A stretch of 25,435 nucleotides of DNA from Betaproteobacteria bacterium (GCA_007280315.1 QYQC01000110.1:1-25435), one strand, 5' to 3'. Counted from the first letter of the stretch, positions 13,970-22,201 are shown. Numbers and translations: made by a program. The notes: generated from the letters alone by a model not told the origin.

Positions 13970-16900
13970 GAGTGGCCGCGCCCGTGGCCGGCGGCCGTGC
14001 CTCATCCGCGGTGCGCGCGGACCCGAACCTGATTCTCGCCCAGTGCGCAACATCGTCGAGGTAGGTGTAAATCACCGGCACCACCACCAGGGTGAGCAGG
14101 GTGGAGGTAATGATGCCGCCGATCACCGCGTGCGCCATCGGTGCGCGCTGCTCCGAGCCCTCGCCGATGCCCAGTGCCAGCGGGATCATGCCGAACACCA
14201 TGGCGAAGGTGGTCATCAGGATCGGCCGCAGCCGGATGCGGCCGGCCTCGAGAATGGCGTTGGCGCGGCGCTTGCCCGCAGTGCGCAACTGGTTGGTGAA
14301 ATCCACCAGCAGAATCGCGTTCTTGGTCACCAGCCCCATCAGCATGACAAAGCCGATGATGGAAAAAATATTCAGCGTGGAGCGCGCGATCAGCAACGCG
14401 AGCAGCACACCGATCAGGGACAGCGGCAGCGACATCATGATGGCCACCGGCTGCAGGAAGGAGGCAAACTGGCTGGCGAGAATGAGGTAAATGAAAATCA
14501 CCGCGAGCACCAGCGCCGACAACGCATAGCCCATGGTCTCCTGGATATCCTTGGTCGAACCGCCCATGACAAAGCGATAGCCCGGCTGGGTCGGAACCTT
14601 CGCCAGCTGCGCGATGATCTCCTTGCCCAGGTCGCCTGCGGGGCGGCCCATGGCGTTGGCGGTGACCAACACCTCGCGCGTCAGGTCCTTGCGATTGATC
14701 TGGGTCGCGCCCAAAGTCGGCACGAACTCTGCGACCTGCCGCAGCGCCACCATCTTCGGGCTGCCGTCGACGCTCGCCTGATTGCTGGATACGTAGATGC
14801 GTCCCAGGTCTCCACGGTTTTCGCGTTCGCTTTTTGGCAACCGCACCTTGACGTCGTAGTTCTCTTCGTCCGGGGCTCTCCAGGTCGAGATGGCCTCGCC
14901 CGCGAGCAGCGGCCGCAGTGCTTCGCCGATCTTCCCCACGCCTACGCCGAGGTCGCTCGCCAGCTCGCGGTTGACGCGCACTGCCAATGTCGGTTTGGCG
15001 GCCTTTAGGCTGGAGTCAATATCCACCAGGCCGGGGATCCCCGTCATGATCTTCTTCACCTCCCGCGACAGTCGCTCGATTTCCGCCATGTCCGCGCCCT
15101 GCACCGAGACCTGCAGCGGCTTGCCGCTGCCGACCGGGGCATAGACGCCGAGGTTGGTGATTTCGATGCCGGCGATCTGTTGCAGGCGCTCGCGCATTTT
15201 TGTTTGCACTTGCTTCAGGTTGGCCGCGCGCTGGCCGCGGTCCACCAACCGGACGAAAACGGTGGCGTAGTTCTTTCCCGGCGTGGTGCCGGTGTTGACC
15301 GTGGCGTAGGTATAGATCACCTCGGGAAATTCGCGCAGCGCCGCCCCGGCTTGTTGCACCTTGGCCTGGGTGAGCTGGAGCGAAGAGCCCACCGGCGTAT
15401 TGAATTGCACCAGTATTTCGGCGAGGTCCGCCTCGGGCACGAATTCCGAGCCGATTTTGGGCACCAGGGCGAAGGCGCCGAGAAAACTCGCCAGGGCAAT
15501 GGCAATCACGCTTTTTCGATGAGCGAGCGACCAGGAAAGTAATGTCGAATAGCGCACGCTTACGCGCTGGATCATCTGTTCGTTCCAGGACAGCATGCGC
15601 GCGAACCAGCCTTTGCCGTGCACGCCGTGCGCCGCCGGGTCGTACCAGACCGATGACAGCATCGGGTCGAGGGTGAAGCTGACGAACATCGACAGCAGCA
15701 CGGCCGCAGCCACGGTGATGCCGAACTGGTGAAAGAACCTGCCGATAATGCCGCCCATGAATCCCACCGGCAGGAACACGGCGACGATGGAAAATGTCGT
15801 CGCCATCACTGCCAGGCCGATCTCCTGCGTACCATCGAGCGCAGCGTCGTGATGGCTTTTTCCCATCGCGAGGTGGCGCACGATGTTTTCGCGCACCACG
15901 ATGGCGTCGTCGATCAGAAGGCCCACGCACAGGCTCATCGCCATCAGCGTCAGCATGTTGATGGTGAACCCCGCCGCATACATCACGAGGAAGGTGCCGA
16001 TGAGCGAGATCGGCAGCGTGAGGCCGGTAATCACCGTGCTGCGCCAGGAGTTGAGAAACAGGAACACGACGAGAATGGTGAGCGCCGCGCCTTCGAGCAG
16101 GGTGCGCTTGACGTTGTTGACCGAGTTGCGGATGCCGCGCGAGGTGTCGCGCACGACGTCCAGCGTGACGTCGGCAGGCAGTTGTTTATTCAGCGCAGCC
16201 ACCACGCCCATTACGTTGTCCACGGTGTCGATGGTATTGGCGCTCTGCGATTTGACGATGTCCAGCGATATCACGCGCTTGCCGTTTACCAGCGCCGCAC
16301 TTTCCTCTTCCTCCTGGCCGTCGACCACGGTCGCGACCTGCGACAGGTACACCGGCTGGCCGCCGCGGCGCGCGACGATAATGCGGTTGAACTGGTCGGG
16401 TCGCACGATGCGCCCCTGCACCTGAACCAGCTTCTCCGCATCGCGCGTGCTGACCGCGCCGGCGGGCAATTCCTGGTTTTCGCTGCGCACGGCGGCGATC
16501 ACCTGGTCGATGCCTACGCTCAGGGATTCCATTTCGGCGGGCTTGAGGAAAATCTGAATTTCGCGTTTTACCCCGCCTACCAGCGTTATCTGCCCGACGC
16601 CGCGCGCGGTTTCAACGCGCTTCTTGACCACCTGGTCGGCGAGCGTGGTGATTTCCCGCAGCGGCCGGGTGTCCGATCGCAGGGCAAGCGAAACGATGGG
16701 CAGATCGTCAGGATTGAAGCGCGTGACGCGCGACTCCTTCACCTCTTTCCTGAAGCCGACTTTCACTACTGCCACCTTTTCGCGCACATCCTGCGCGGCG
16801 ACGCTCGGATCGACGCTCAAGTCGAATTCGGCGATCACTATAGACAGGCCTTCGTAGGAACGCGAAGACAGGGTCTTGATGCCGCTGATGGTGTTGATCA

Positions 16901-17108
16901 CCTCCTCGATCTTGCGGCTGATATCGCTTTCGACGCTTTCCGGAGAAGCGCCGGGATACTCGGTCTGCACCACGACCACGGGGAAGTTTATGTCGGGAAA
17001 CTGCTCGACCGCGAGCCTCTGATAGGAGAACAGACCGAGTACCAGGAATGCCGCCATCATCATGGTGGCGAATACGGGATTCTTGATCGATATGCGGGTG
17101 AACCACAT
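13965..17108 (-). CDS. RND efflux transporter permease subunit (AcrB/MexB-like)
   Basis: A 1047-residue inner-membrane proton/drug antiporter, the usual length for hydrophobe/amphiphile efflux RND pumps. It begins MWFTRISIKNPVFA with the first transmembrane helix at about 10-28, and has the two large periplasmic loops. The proton-relay acidic pair lies in GLLIDDAIVV (Asp400-Asp401), and the partner lysine lies in GLVTKNAILLVDF in the C-terminal half. The trimer would join with the adaptor encoded 36 bp upstream and an outer membrane TolC-type channel. AGGAAT lies about 10 bases before the ATG. Substrate cannot be read from sequence. The last codons overlap the CRP-like palindrome serving the next genes. 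Confidence 0.95.
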   Translation of the reverse strand: MWFTRISIKNPVFATMMMAAFLVLGLFSYQRLAVEQFPDINFPVVVVQTEYPGASPESVESDISRKIEEVINTISGIKTLSSRSYEGLSIVIAEFDLSVDPSVAAQDVREKVAVVKVGFRKEVKESRVTRFNPDDLPIVSLALRSDTRPLREITTLADQVVKKRVETARGVGQITLVGGVKREIQIFLKPAEMESLSVGIDQVIAAVRSENQELPAGAVSTRDAEKLVQVQGRIVRPDQFNRIIVARRGGQPVYLSQVATVVDGQEEEESAALVNGKRVISLDIVKSQSANTIDTVDNVMGVVAALNKQLPADVTLDVVRDTSRGIRNSVNNVKRTLLEGAALTILVVFLFLNSWRSTVITGLTLPISLIGTFLVMYAAGFTINMLTLMAMSLCVGLLIDDAIVVRENIVRHLAMGKSHHDAALDGTQEIGLAVMATTFSIVAVFLPVGFMGGIIGRFFHQFGITVAAAVLLSMFVSFTLDPMLSSVWYDPAAHGVHGKGWFARMLSWNEQMIQRVSVRYSTLLSWSLAHRKSVIAIALASFLGAFALVPKIGSEFVPEADLAEILVQFNTPVGSSLQLTQAKVQQAGAALREFPEVIYTYATVNTGTTPGKNYATVFVRLVDRGQRAANLKQVQTKMRERLQQIAGIEITNLGVYAPVGSGKPLQVSVQGADMAEIERLSREVKKIMTGIPGLVDIDSSLKAAKPTLAVRVNRELASDLGVGVGKIGEALRPLLAGEAISTWRAPDEENYDVKVRLPKSERENRGDLGRIYVSSNQASVDGSPKMVALRQVAEFVPTLGATQINRKDLTREVLVTANAMGRPAGDLGKEIIAQLAKVPTQPGYRFVMGGSTKDIQETMGYALSALVLAVIFIYLILASQFASFLQPVAIMMSLPLSLIGVLLALLIARSTLNIFSIIGFVMLMGLVTKNAILLVDFTNQLRTAGKRRANAILEAGRIRLRPILMTTFAMVFGMIPLALGIGEGSEQRAPMAHAVIGGIITSTLLTLVVVPVIYTYLDDVAHWARIRFGSARTADEARPPATGAATL

Positions 17109-17144
17109 GGCGCAGTATTCCTATTCGAGGCGCGCGTCGCGTCT

Positions 17145-18269
17145 TTAGTTTTGAGTCGGCGCGATCTTGACCGCCGTGCCCGCTTTGAGTGTGCCCGCGT
17201 TGCTGCGGACCACGCGACTTTGCGCCTCCAGACCGTCCAGAATCTGCACTACGCCCTCGTCCTCGTTCCTGACGCCGAGCTTGACGACCTGCCGCTCCAG
17301 CCTGTCGCTCGCAATGCGCAGAACGAATGTCTCGCCGTTTTCCGAGCGTACCGCGCTAAGCGGCAGCACCGGGGTTGATTCGATCCGGGCGAGTGTCACG
17401 CTGCCTCTGGCGAACATGCCGCCTTTGAGCGCGCCATCGCGATTGGGAAGTAGTGCATAGACCAGGATCGAGCGGGAGCCGGTCTGTGTCGCCGGATTGA
17501 TGCGGTCGATGCGTCCGCGAAACTCGCGTTCGCCAAAACCCTCGACGCGAAAGTTCACTTCCTGCCCGACGCGGATACTGGGAATGTCACCCGCCGGAAC
17601 CGCGGCCTCGACTTCCATTTCGGCCAGGTCCACCAGCGTGAGTATCTTGCCGTCGACCGGCAGTTTTTCGCCAGGCTGGGCGTGGCGCTGCGACACGATG
17701 CCCGCCTGCGGCGCGCTGACCACGGTGTCTGCGAGCGCCTTCTTCGCCAGCGCGACCTGCGCTTCCAGCGCCTTCAATCTTGCCTCGGAAACCTGGTAGT
17801 TGCTTTGCACGCTGTCGAAAGCGTTTTGCGAAATGAATTTCTGCTGCAGCAGCGCCAGGTTGTTGGCACGGTTCTTTTGCGCTAGCGCAAGTTGCGCCCG
17901 GCCACCTTCCAGGTCGGCTATCTTTTCGTCCAGGCGTGCCTGCGCGTCCTGCGGGTCGATGCGCGCCAGCACCTGCGCCGAACGCACGGTTTCGCCTTCA
18001 CGCACCAGTATGGACTTCAACTCGCCCGCGACCTTGGCTTTAACCGTGGTCCAGTTGCGCGGCGCAAGTGTTCCGGTGATGGATATCGACAAACGCAACT
18101 CGCGCGTCTGCGGCTGCACCAGGTCGCTGGCTGCGAACTCGATCACCGGCATGCTGCTGGGCTGGGCCGAAGCGACACTGTTGTTGTGATAGACAAAGAC
18201 CGCGGCCAGCACCACCGCGGCGATGCCGCCAGCCGCCAGCCAACGCCGGTCAATTCCTTTTTCGGGCAT
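17145..18269 (-). CDS. RND efflux periplasmic adaptor (membrane fusion protein)
   Basis: A 374-residue membrane fusion protein that bridges the inner-membrane RND pump and the outer-membrane channel. It has an N-terminal membrane anchor (WLAAGGIAAVVLAAVFVY, 10-27) with no lipobox cysteine, the first lipoyl half at about 72-104 (VKAKVAGELKSILVREGE), a coiled-coil hairpin at about 105-182, and the second lipoyl half VVSAPQAGIVSQRHAQPGEKL (183-203), then beta-barrel and membrane-proximal domains. The frame extends 35 codons upstream to 18374, but the ATG at 18269 has a strong GGAGGAG and directly precedes the membrane anchor, so it is preferred. Its first 20 bases overlap the end of tetR, indicating one operon with the regulator. 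Confidence 0.93.
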   Translation of the reverse strand: MPEKGIDRRWLAAGGIAAVVLAAVFVYHNNSVASAQPSSMPVIEFAASDLVQPQTRELRLSISITGTLAPRNWTTVKAKVAGELKSILVREGETVRSAQVLARIDPQDAQARLDEKIADLEGGRAQLALAQKNRANNLALLQQKFISQNAFDSVQSNYQVSEARLKALEAQVALAKKALADTVVSAPQAGIVSQRHAQPGEKLPVDGKILTLVDLAEMEVEAAVPAGDIPSIRVGQEVNFRVEGFGEREFRGRIDRINPATQTGSRSILVYALLPNRDGALKGGMFARGSVTLARIESTPVLPLSAVRSENGETFVLRIASDRLERQVVKLGVRNEDEGVVQILDGLEAQSRVVRSNAGTLKAGTAVKIAPTQN

Positions 18270-18924
18270 GTTTTTTCTCCTCCGCCTGCGGTTTTTGCAG
18301 ACTGTGCAACAGCATATCCAGATAAGCGTCGAGGTAGCGCAGCGGATGCAGCTTTTGCTCCTCGCAGCAGGCAAATGAATGACCCCACACGGCCAGCATC
18401 ACCAACGGCGCCAGTGCCACGTGCACCAGGTGGTCGATGTCGACCTCGCGGAATTCTCCGGCGTCGGCGCCGCGTTGCAATACCCGGCGGAACATGGAAT
18501 GGGCGCGCAGGATCACTTCATCGTAATAGAACTTGGCCAGATCGGGAAAATTTCCAGCTTCCGCGATGACCAGTTTAGGGATGCCGGCGATCTTGGTCGA
18601 GCCGGTCATTTCCCACCAGCCGCGCACCAGTTTGCGCACCAGGTCGGCGGAGGTGCCCGAATACTGCGTAACCAGATCCTCGCCATACTGCAGCACCGGC
18701 AGTATGTTGCCGCGTACCACCGCCTTGAACAGGTCTTCCTTGTTCGTGAAATACAGATAGAGCGTGCCTTTGCTTACGCCCGCGCGGGCGGCTACGTCGT
18801 CCAGGCGCGTGCTGGCAAAGCCGCGCTCGACGAACAGTTCCAGCGCAGCGGCGATGATTTCCTCCGGACGCGCATCTTTGCGCCGCGCCCAGCGGGGTTG
18901 TGGCTTGTTCTCAGGGGCGTTCAT
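18250..18924 (-). CDS. TetR/AcrR family transcriptional regulator
   Basis: A 224-residue one-component regulator. The N-terminal DNA-binding domain (about 19-66) has the usual EEIIAAALELFVERGF helix, then the helix-turn-helix TRLDDVAARAGVSKGTLYLYF (39-59) with NKEDLF following. The rest is the all-helical ligand-binding and dimerisation domain, with a Cys pair (FACCEEQK) near 188-195. It is the first gene of the efflux operon and overlaps the adaptor start by 20 bases. A perfect palindrome 20 bp upstream of its start covers its own promoter, so it most likely represses itself and the pump genes until a ligand, perhaps a pump substrate, binds. The ligand is unknown. Confidence 0.92.
   Translation of the reverse strand: MNAPENKPQPRWARRKDARPEEIIAAALELFVERGFASTRLDDVAARAGVSKGTLYLYFTNKEDLFKAVVRGNILPVLQYGEDLVTQYSGTSADLVRKLVRGWWEMTGSTKIAGIPKLVIAEAGNFPDLAKFYYDEVILRAHSMFRRVLQRGADAGEFREVDIDHLVHVALAPLVMLAVWGHSFACCEEQKLHPLRYLDAYLDMLLHSLQKPQAEEKKHARKRN
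18277..18283 (-). promoter_or_regulatory. Strong ribosome binding site of the adaptor gene
   Basis: GGAGGAG (18283 to 18277) lies 7 bases upstream of the ATG at 18269, inside the 3' end of the tetR coding region. It decides the adaptor start over the longer open frame and implies translation independent of, or reinitiating after, tetR. Confidence 0.75.
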
Positions 18925-18944
18925 CGTTCATGTGAAATTAGATA

Positions 18945-18958
18945 ACTGACCGGTCAGT
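18945..18958. promoter_or_regulatory. TetR-type operator palindrome
   Basis: ACTGACCGGTCAGT is a perfect 14-bp palindrome, with two further outer matches beyond one mismatch. The TGAC...GTCA core is common in operators of TetR-family repressors. It covers the predicted start site of the tetR promoter (-10 at 18964 to 18959), so bound repressor would block RNA polymerase. It lies 20 bp before the tetR start codon and about 115 bp from the thiC promoter. Confidence 0.75.
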
Positions 18959-18987
18959 AATATATCGATTTTCGAATCTGCTGTCAA
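18959..18987 (-). promoter_or_regulatory. Sigma70 promoter of the tetR-RND efflux operon
   Basis: The minus strand has a perfect -35 TTGACA (18987 to 18982), a 17-bp spacer and a -10 TATATT (18964 to 18959, five of six consensus bases). The predicted start site, near 18952, falls inside the TetR-type palindrome. Near-consensus elements with an overlapping operator fit a strong promoter held off by a repressor. Confidence 0.75.
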
Positions 18988-19037
18988 CGGCCCCGTTCGC
19001 CGCGGTCGTTTGCCGTATTTGGTGCCGCATTTGTATC

Positions 19038-19054
19038 TGGACATCGCGTGTCCA
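19038..19054. promoter_or_regulatory. Unassigned dyad between tetR and thiC
   Basis: TGGACA (19038-19043) and TGTCCA (19049-19054) are perfect inverted arms around a 5-base spacer. It lies about 55 bp downstream of the tetR -35 element on the other side and about 60 bp upstream of the predicted thiC start site. It could bind a regulator, but no cognate protein is evident. Confidence 0.35.
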
Positions 19055-19073
19055 CCGCGAAGATCGGCGCGGT

Positions 19074-19102
19074 TTGCAATGCCAGTGCGATTGCGGTACC
19101 TT
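19074..19102 (+). promoter_or_regulatory. Candidate sigma70 promoter of thiC
   Basis: TTGCAA (19074-19079), a 17-bp spacer and TACCTT (19097-19102) would start transcription near 19108-19109, exactly where the first strand of the riboswitch P1 helix begins. Each hexamer is only a partial match (four and three of six), so the main support is position. Confidence 0.4.
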
Positions 19103-19107
19103 GACTG

Positions 19108-19206
19108 CTCAACGTTAGGGGTCCTGCGCGCAGAGTCGGAACGCGGCGCGGGTGAGAGAGTCCCTTTGAACCTGATGCGGATAATGCCGCCGCAGGGAAG
19201 CGTGAG
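19108..19206 (+). ncRNA. TPP riboswitch (THI box) upstream of thiC
   Basis: The conserved aptamer core is plain: AGGGGTCC (19117-19124), the GTGAGAGAGTCCCTTTG stretch that includes the TGAGA-type pyrimidine-sensor loop (19152-19168), and GAACCTGATGCGGATAATGCC followed by GCCGCAGGGAAG (about 19168-19200). P1 can form between CTCA...CG (19108-19114) and CGTGAG (19201-19206). Thiamine pyrophosphate binding normally shuts off thiamine synthesis genes. Downstream, 19226-19236 can pair with the aptamer 3' strand (19190-19202), giving an alternative fold. No terminator T-run lies before thiC, so control is probably at translation start. Confidence 0.92.
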
Positions 19207-19252
19207 CAGACCTCCCTCCTGCCTTCGCTCCTGCGGTTACTAGGACAATTTC

Positions 19253-21166
19253 ATGAACGCCAATCCGAAATTCATCGCCGCGACCGCGCACGTCGATGAC
19301 GCCGCGGTGAAGCCGCTGCCGAACTCGCGCAAGGTTTTTGTGCCGGGCAGCCGTGCCGACCTCCGGGTGCCGATGCGCGAAATCAGCCAGAGCGACACGC
19401 CGGCATCCTTCGGTGCGGAGAAGAATCCTCCGATTTATGTCTATGATACCTCGGGCCCCTATACCGACCCGGACGCGAAAATTGACATCCGCAACGGACT
19501 GGTGCCGCTGCGCGCCGACTGGATTGAAGAGCGCAACGATACCGAGGCGCTTTCCGGGCCGACATCGAAATTCGGCGTCGAACGCCTGCGTGATGCCAAA
19601 CTCGCCGAACTGCGCTTCAATCTGCAGCGCAAACCGCGGCGGGCGAGGGCCGGGATGAACGTGTCGCAGATGCACTACGCGCGCCGCGGCCTGATTACAC
19701 CGGAAATGGAATTTGTCGCGATCCGCGAGAACCTGCAGCGCAGGCAATACATCGAAAGCCTGCGCGCCTCGGGGCCGCAGGGATCGAAGCTGGCCGAACT
19801 GATGGCACGCCAGCATCCGGGGCAGTCGTTCGGCGCCGCCATTCCGGCGGAGATCACGGCGGAATTCGTGCGCGACGAAGTCGCGCGCGGGCGCGCCATC
19901 ATCCCGGCCAACATCAACCACCCCGAGTCCGAGCCGATGATCATCGGCCGCAACTTTCTGGTGAAGATCAACGCCAACATCGGCAATTCGGCGCTGGGTT
20001 CTTCCATTGGCGAAGAGGTCGAGAAAATGACCTGGTCGATTCGCTGGGGCGGCGATACCGTGATGGATCTCTCGACCGGCAAGCACATCCATGAAACGCG
20101 TGAATGGATCATCCGCAACGCGCCCGTGCCCATCGGCACGGTGCCGATCTACCAGGCGCTGGAAAAGGTCGACGGCAAAGCCGAGGAACTGACCTGGGAC
20201 ATATTCCGCGACACCCTGATCGAACAGGCCGAGCAGGGCGTGGATTACTTCACCATCCACGCGGGGGTGCTGTTGCGCTACGTGCCGATGACGGCCAAGC
20301 GCATGACCGGCATTGTCAGCCGCGGCGGCTCGATCATGGCCAAATGGTGCCTGGCGCACCACAAGGAGAGTTTCCTCTATACGCATTTCGAGGATATCTG
20401 CGACATCATGAAAACCTACGATGTCGCCTTTTCCCTGGGTGACGGCCTGCGTCCCGGTTCGATCTACGACGCCAACGACGAAGCACAGCTGGGCGAACTG
20501 AAGACCCTGGGCGAATTGACCGACGTCGCCTGGAAGCACGATGTGCAGGTAATGATCGAAGGCCCCGGCCATGTGCCGATGCACTTGATCAAGGAGAACA
20601 TGGAACTGCAGTTGCGCGACTGCAAGGAGGCGCCGTTTTACACGCTCGGGCCGCTGACCACCGACATTGCGCCCGGCTATGATCACATCACATCGGGCAT
20701 AGGCGCGGCGATGATCGGCTGGTACGGAACCGCGATGCTGTGCTATGTCACGCCGAAGGAACATCTGGGCTTGCCGAACAAGGCCGACGTCAAGGACGGC
20801 ATCATCACCTACAAAATCGCGGCGCACGCGGCCGACCTTGCCAAGGGGCATCCCGGCGCGCAGATCCGCGACAACGCTTTGTCCAAGGCGCGCTTCGAAT
20901 TCCGCTGGGAGGACCAGTTCAACCTCGGACTCGATCCGGACAAGGCGCGCGAATTTCACGACGAGACACTGCCCCGCGACAGCGCCAAAGTCGCACACTT
21001 CTGTTCCATGTGCGGTCCGCATTTCTGCTCAATGAAAATCACCCAGGACGTGCGCGATTACGCGGCGGCGCAGGGCGTGGACGAACAGGCCGCGCTGGCG
21101 AAGGGAATGGAACAGAAGGCGGTCGAGTTCGTCAAGAAAGGCGCGCAGATTTACTCCAAAGCCTGA
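19253..21166 (+). CDS. thiC: Phosphomethylpyrimidine synthase (HMP-P synthase)
   Basis: A 637-residue radical SAM enzyme that rearranges aminoimidazole ribotide to hydroxymethylpyrimidine phosphate, the pyrimidine half of thiamine. The atypical C-terminal [4Fe-4S] motif CSMCGPHFC (Cys584, Cys587, Cys592; CX2CX4C) is intact. Other family hallmarks include INANIGNSA, TVMDLSTGKHIHETREWI, PVPIGTVPIYQALEK, YFTIHAGVL, LGDGLRPGSI and MIEGPGHVPMH. The N-terminal ThiC-associated domain fills the first 130 or so residues, and total length is normal. A TPP riboswitch lies upstream, with AGGA (19242-19245) about 7 bases before the ATG as ribosome binding site. A hairpin follows the gene. Confidence 0.97.
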   Translation: MNANPKFIAATAHVDDAAVKPLPNSRKVFVPGSRADLRVPMREISQSDTPASFGAEKNPPIYVYDTSGPYTDPDAKIDIRNGLVPLRADWIEERNDTEALSGPTSKFGVERLRDAKLAELRFNLQRKPRRARAGMNVSQMHYARRGLITPEMEFVAIRENLQRRQYIESLRASGPQGSKLAELMARQHPGQSFGAAIPAEITAEFVRDEVARGRAIIPANINHPESEPMIIGRNFLVKINANIGNSALGSSIGEEVEKMTWSIRWGGDTVMDLSTGKHIHETREWIIRNAPVPIGTVPIYQALEKVDGKAEELTWDIFRDTLIEQAEQGVDYFTIHAGVLLRYVPMTAKRMTGIVSRGGSIMAKWCLAHHKESFLYTHFEDICDIMKTYDVAFSLGDGLRPGSIYDANDEAQLGELKTLGELTDVAWKHDVQVMIEGPGHVPMHLIKENMELQLRDCKEAPFYTLGPLTTDIAPGYDHITSGIGAAMIGWYGTAMLCYVTPKEHLGLPNKADVKDGIITYKIAAHAADLAKGHPGAQIRDNALSKARFEFRWEDQFNLGLDPDKAREFHDETLPRDSAKVAHFCSMCGPHFCSMKITQDVRDYAAAQGVDEQAALAKGMEQKAVEFVKKGAQIYSKA

Positions 21167-21188
21167 GAGCGAACGCAACGCATGAAAG

Positions 21189-21210
21189 CGGCGCGTTATC
21201 GCGCCGTCTT
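21189..21210 (+). terminator. Candidate terminator after thiC
   Basis: CGGCGCG (21189-21195) and CGCGCCG (21200-21206) form a perfect 7-bp GC stem around TTAT, followed by TCTT and a weakly T-rich stretch. It lies 22 bp after the thiC stop. The poor T-run lowers the confidence. Confidence 0.5.
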
Positions 21211-21310
21211 CATTTGTGAACGCCGCGGCGGTTGAACCGGGGAATCGTCGGCGTTCTTTTTTTGACAGCCTGTCGGATGCGGCTGGTTGCCAGCGCTTAC
21301 AATGCGGCCC

Positions 21311-22135
21311 ATGGATATAGTCATACTGGGTAAAGCGCTGCTACTCGGCGTGGTCGAAGGGCTCACCGAATTCCTGCCGGTGTCGAGCACCGGGCATCTG
21401 ATACTCGCCGGAGACCTGCTCGATTTCAACGACGACAGGGGCAAGCTGTTCGAGATCGTGATCCAGTGCGGCGCGATCCTGGCAGTGTGCTGGGAATACC
21501 GAGCCAAACTCTTCACGGTAATCTCTGGCTTGGGCTCGAAACCCGAGGCGCAGCGCTTCGCCCTCAATCTCGCCGTCGCCTTCACCCCGCTCGCTGTGCT
21601 CGGCCTCGCATTCGGGAAGACGATAAAGGCTTATTTGTTTCAGCCGGTGCCGGTGGCGCTGGCGTTCATCATCGGCGGATTCATTATTCTATGGGCGGAA
21701 AAGCGCAAACACACGGTGCGCATCCTGGAGGTGGAGGATTTGCGCTGGACCGATGCGCTGAAGCTGGGTTTTGCCCAGGCCCTGGCGCTGATACCCGGGA
21801 CCTCGCGCTCAGGCGCCACCATCATCGGCGGATTGCTGTTTGGCCTGTCGCGCAAGGCGGCAACGGAATTTTCGTTTTTTCTCGCGATCCCGACGCTTTT
21901 CGCTGCGTCGGGCTATCAGCTATACAAGGAGCGCGCGCTGCTTTCTTCAGATGACCTTGGCATGTGGAGCGTCGGTTTCATATCGGCATTCGCGTCCGCG
22001 TTTCTGTGCGTGCGCTGGTTGCTGCGTTACATCTCCAACCACGATTTCACGCCGTTCGCCTGGTACCGCATCGCCTTCGGCCTGGTGGTTCTGGGTACCG
22101 CCTATAGCGGGCTGGTGAATTGGTCGGCAGGCTGA
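21311..22135 (+). CDS. uppP: Undecaprenyl-diphosphatase (bacitracin resistance protein)
   Basis: A 274-residue integral membrane phosphatase that converts undecaprenyl pyrophosphate to the monophosphate, recycling the lipid carrier for peptidoglycan and surface glycans. The two active-site motifs are EGLTEFLPVSSTGH (16-29) with the glutamate pair, and PGTSRSGAT (162-170) with the catalytic arginine. About seven or eight hydrophobic helices are visible. The frame can extend upstream to a TTG at 21287 or an ATG at 21302, but MDIVILGKALLLG is the standard family N-terminus. No Shine-Dalgarno precedes it; TACAAT at 21298-21303 lies so close that the message may have little or no leader. Its product would serve the lipid-linked polysaccharide pathway at the left of the window. 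Confidence 0.95.
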   Translation: MDIVILGKALLLGVVEGLTEFLPVSSTGHLILAGDLLDFNDDRGKLFEIVIQCGAILAVCWEYRAKLFTVISGLGSKPEAQRFALNLAVAFTPLAVLGLAFGKTIKAYLFQPVPVALAFIIGGFIILWAEKRKHTVRILEVEDLRWTDALKLGFAQALALIPGTSRSGATIIGGLLFGLSRKAATEFSFFLAIPTLFAASGYQLYKERALLSSDDLGMWSVGFISAFASAFLCVRWLLRYISNHDFTPFAWYRIAFGLVVLGTAYSGLVNWSAG

Positions 22136-22171
22136 GACCAGAGAATTCGGACACCCGACCTACGCAGCGCG

Positions 22172-22188
22172 CGCACGGAATTGGTGCG
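22172..22188. promoter_or_regulatory. NtrC-like dyad 1 upstream of glnA
   Basis: The sequence CGCACGGAATTGGTGCG has perfect 5-bp inverted ends with the GCAC-N7-GTGC geometry of NtrC sites and matches 12 of 17 positions of the enteric consensus TGCACCAAAATGGTGCA. Its centre is 30 bp from a second, weaker site, about three helical turns. Confidence 0.5.
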
Positions 22189-22201
22189 ATTTAACGCGGT
22201 T

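Noticed and set aside
15729..17378. Long plus-strand open frame (549 codons) opposite the RND permease gene
   Set aside because: It is antisense to a clearly conserved 1047-residue transporter, is rich in His, Arg, Asp and Ala with no recognisable domain, and is expected from the high GC content.
19115..21022. Long minus-strand open frame (635 codons) opposite thiC
   Set aside because: It mirrors the thiC codon pattern and also runs across the riboswitch; no domain is recognisable. A GC-rich shadow frame.
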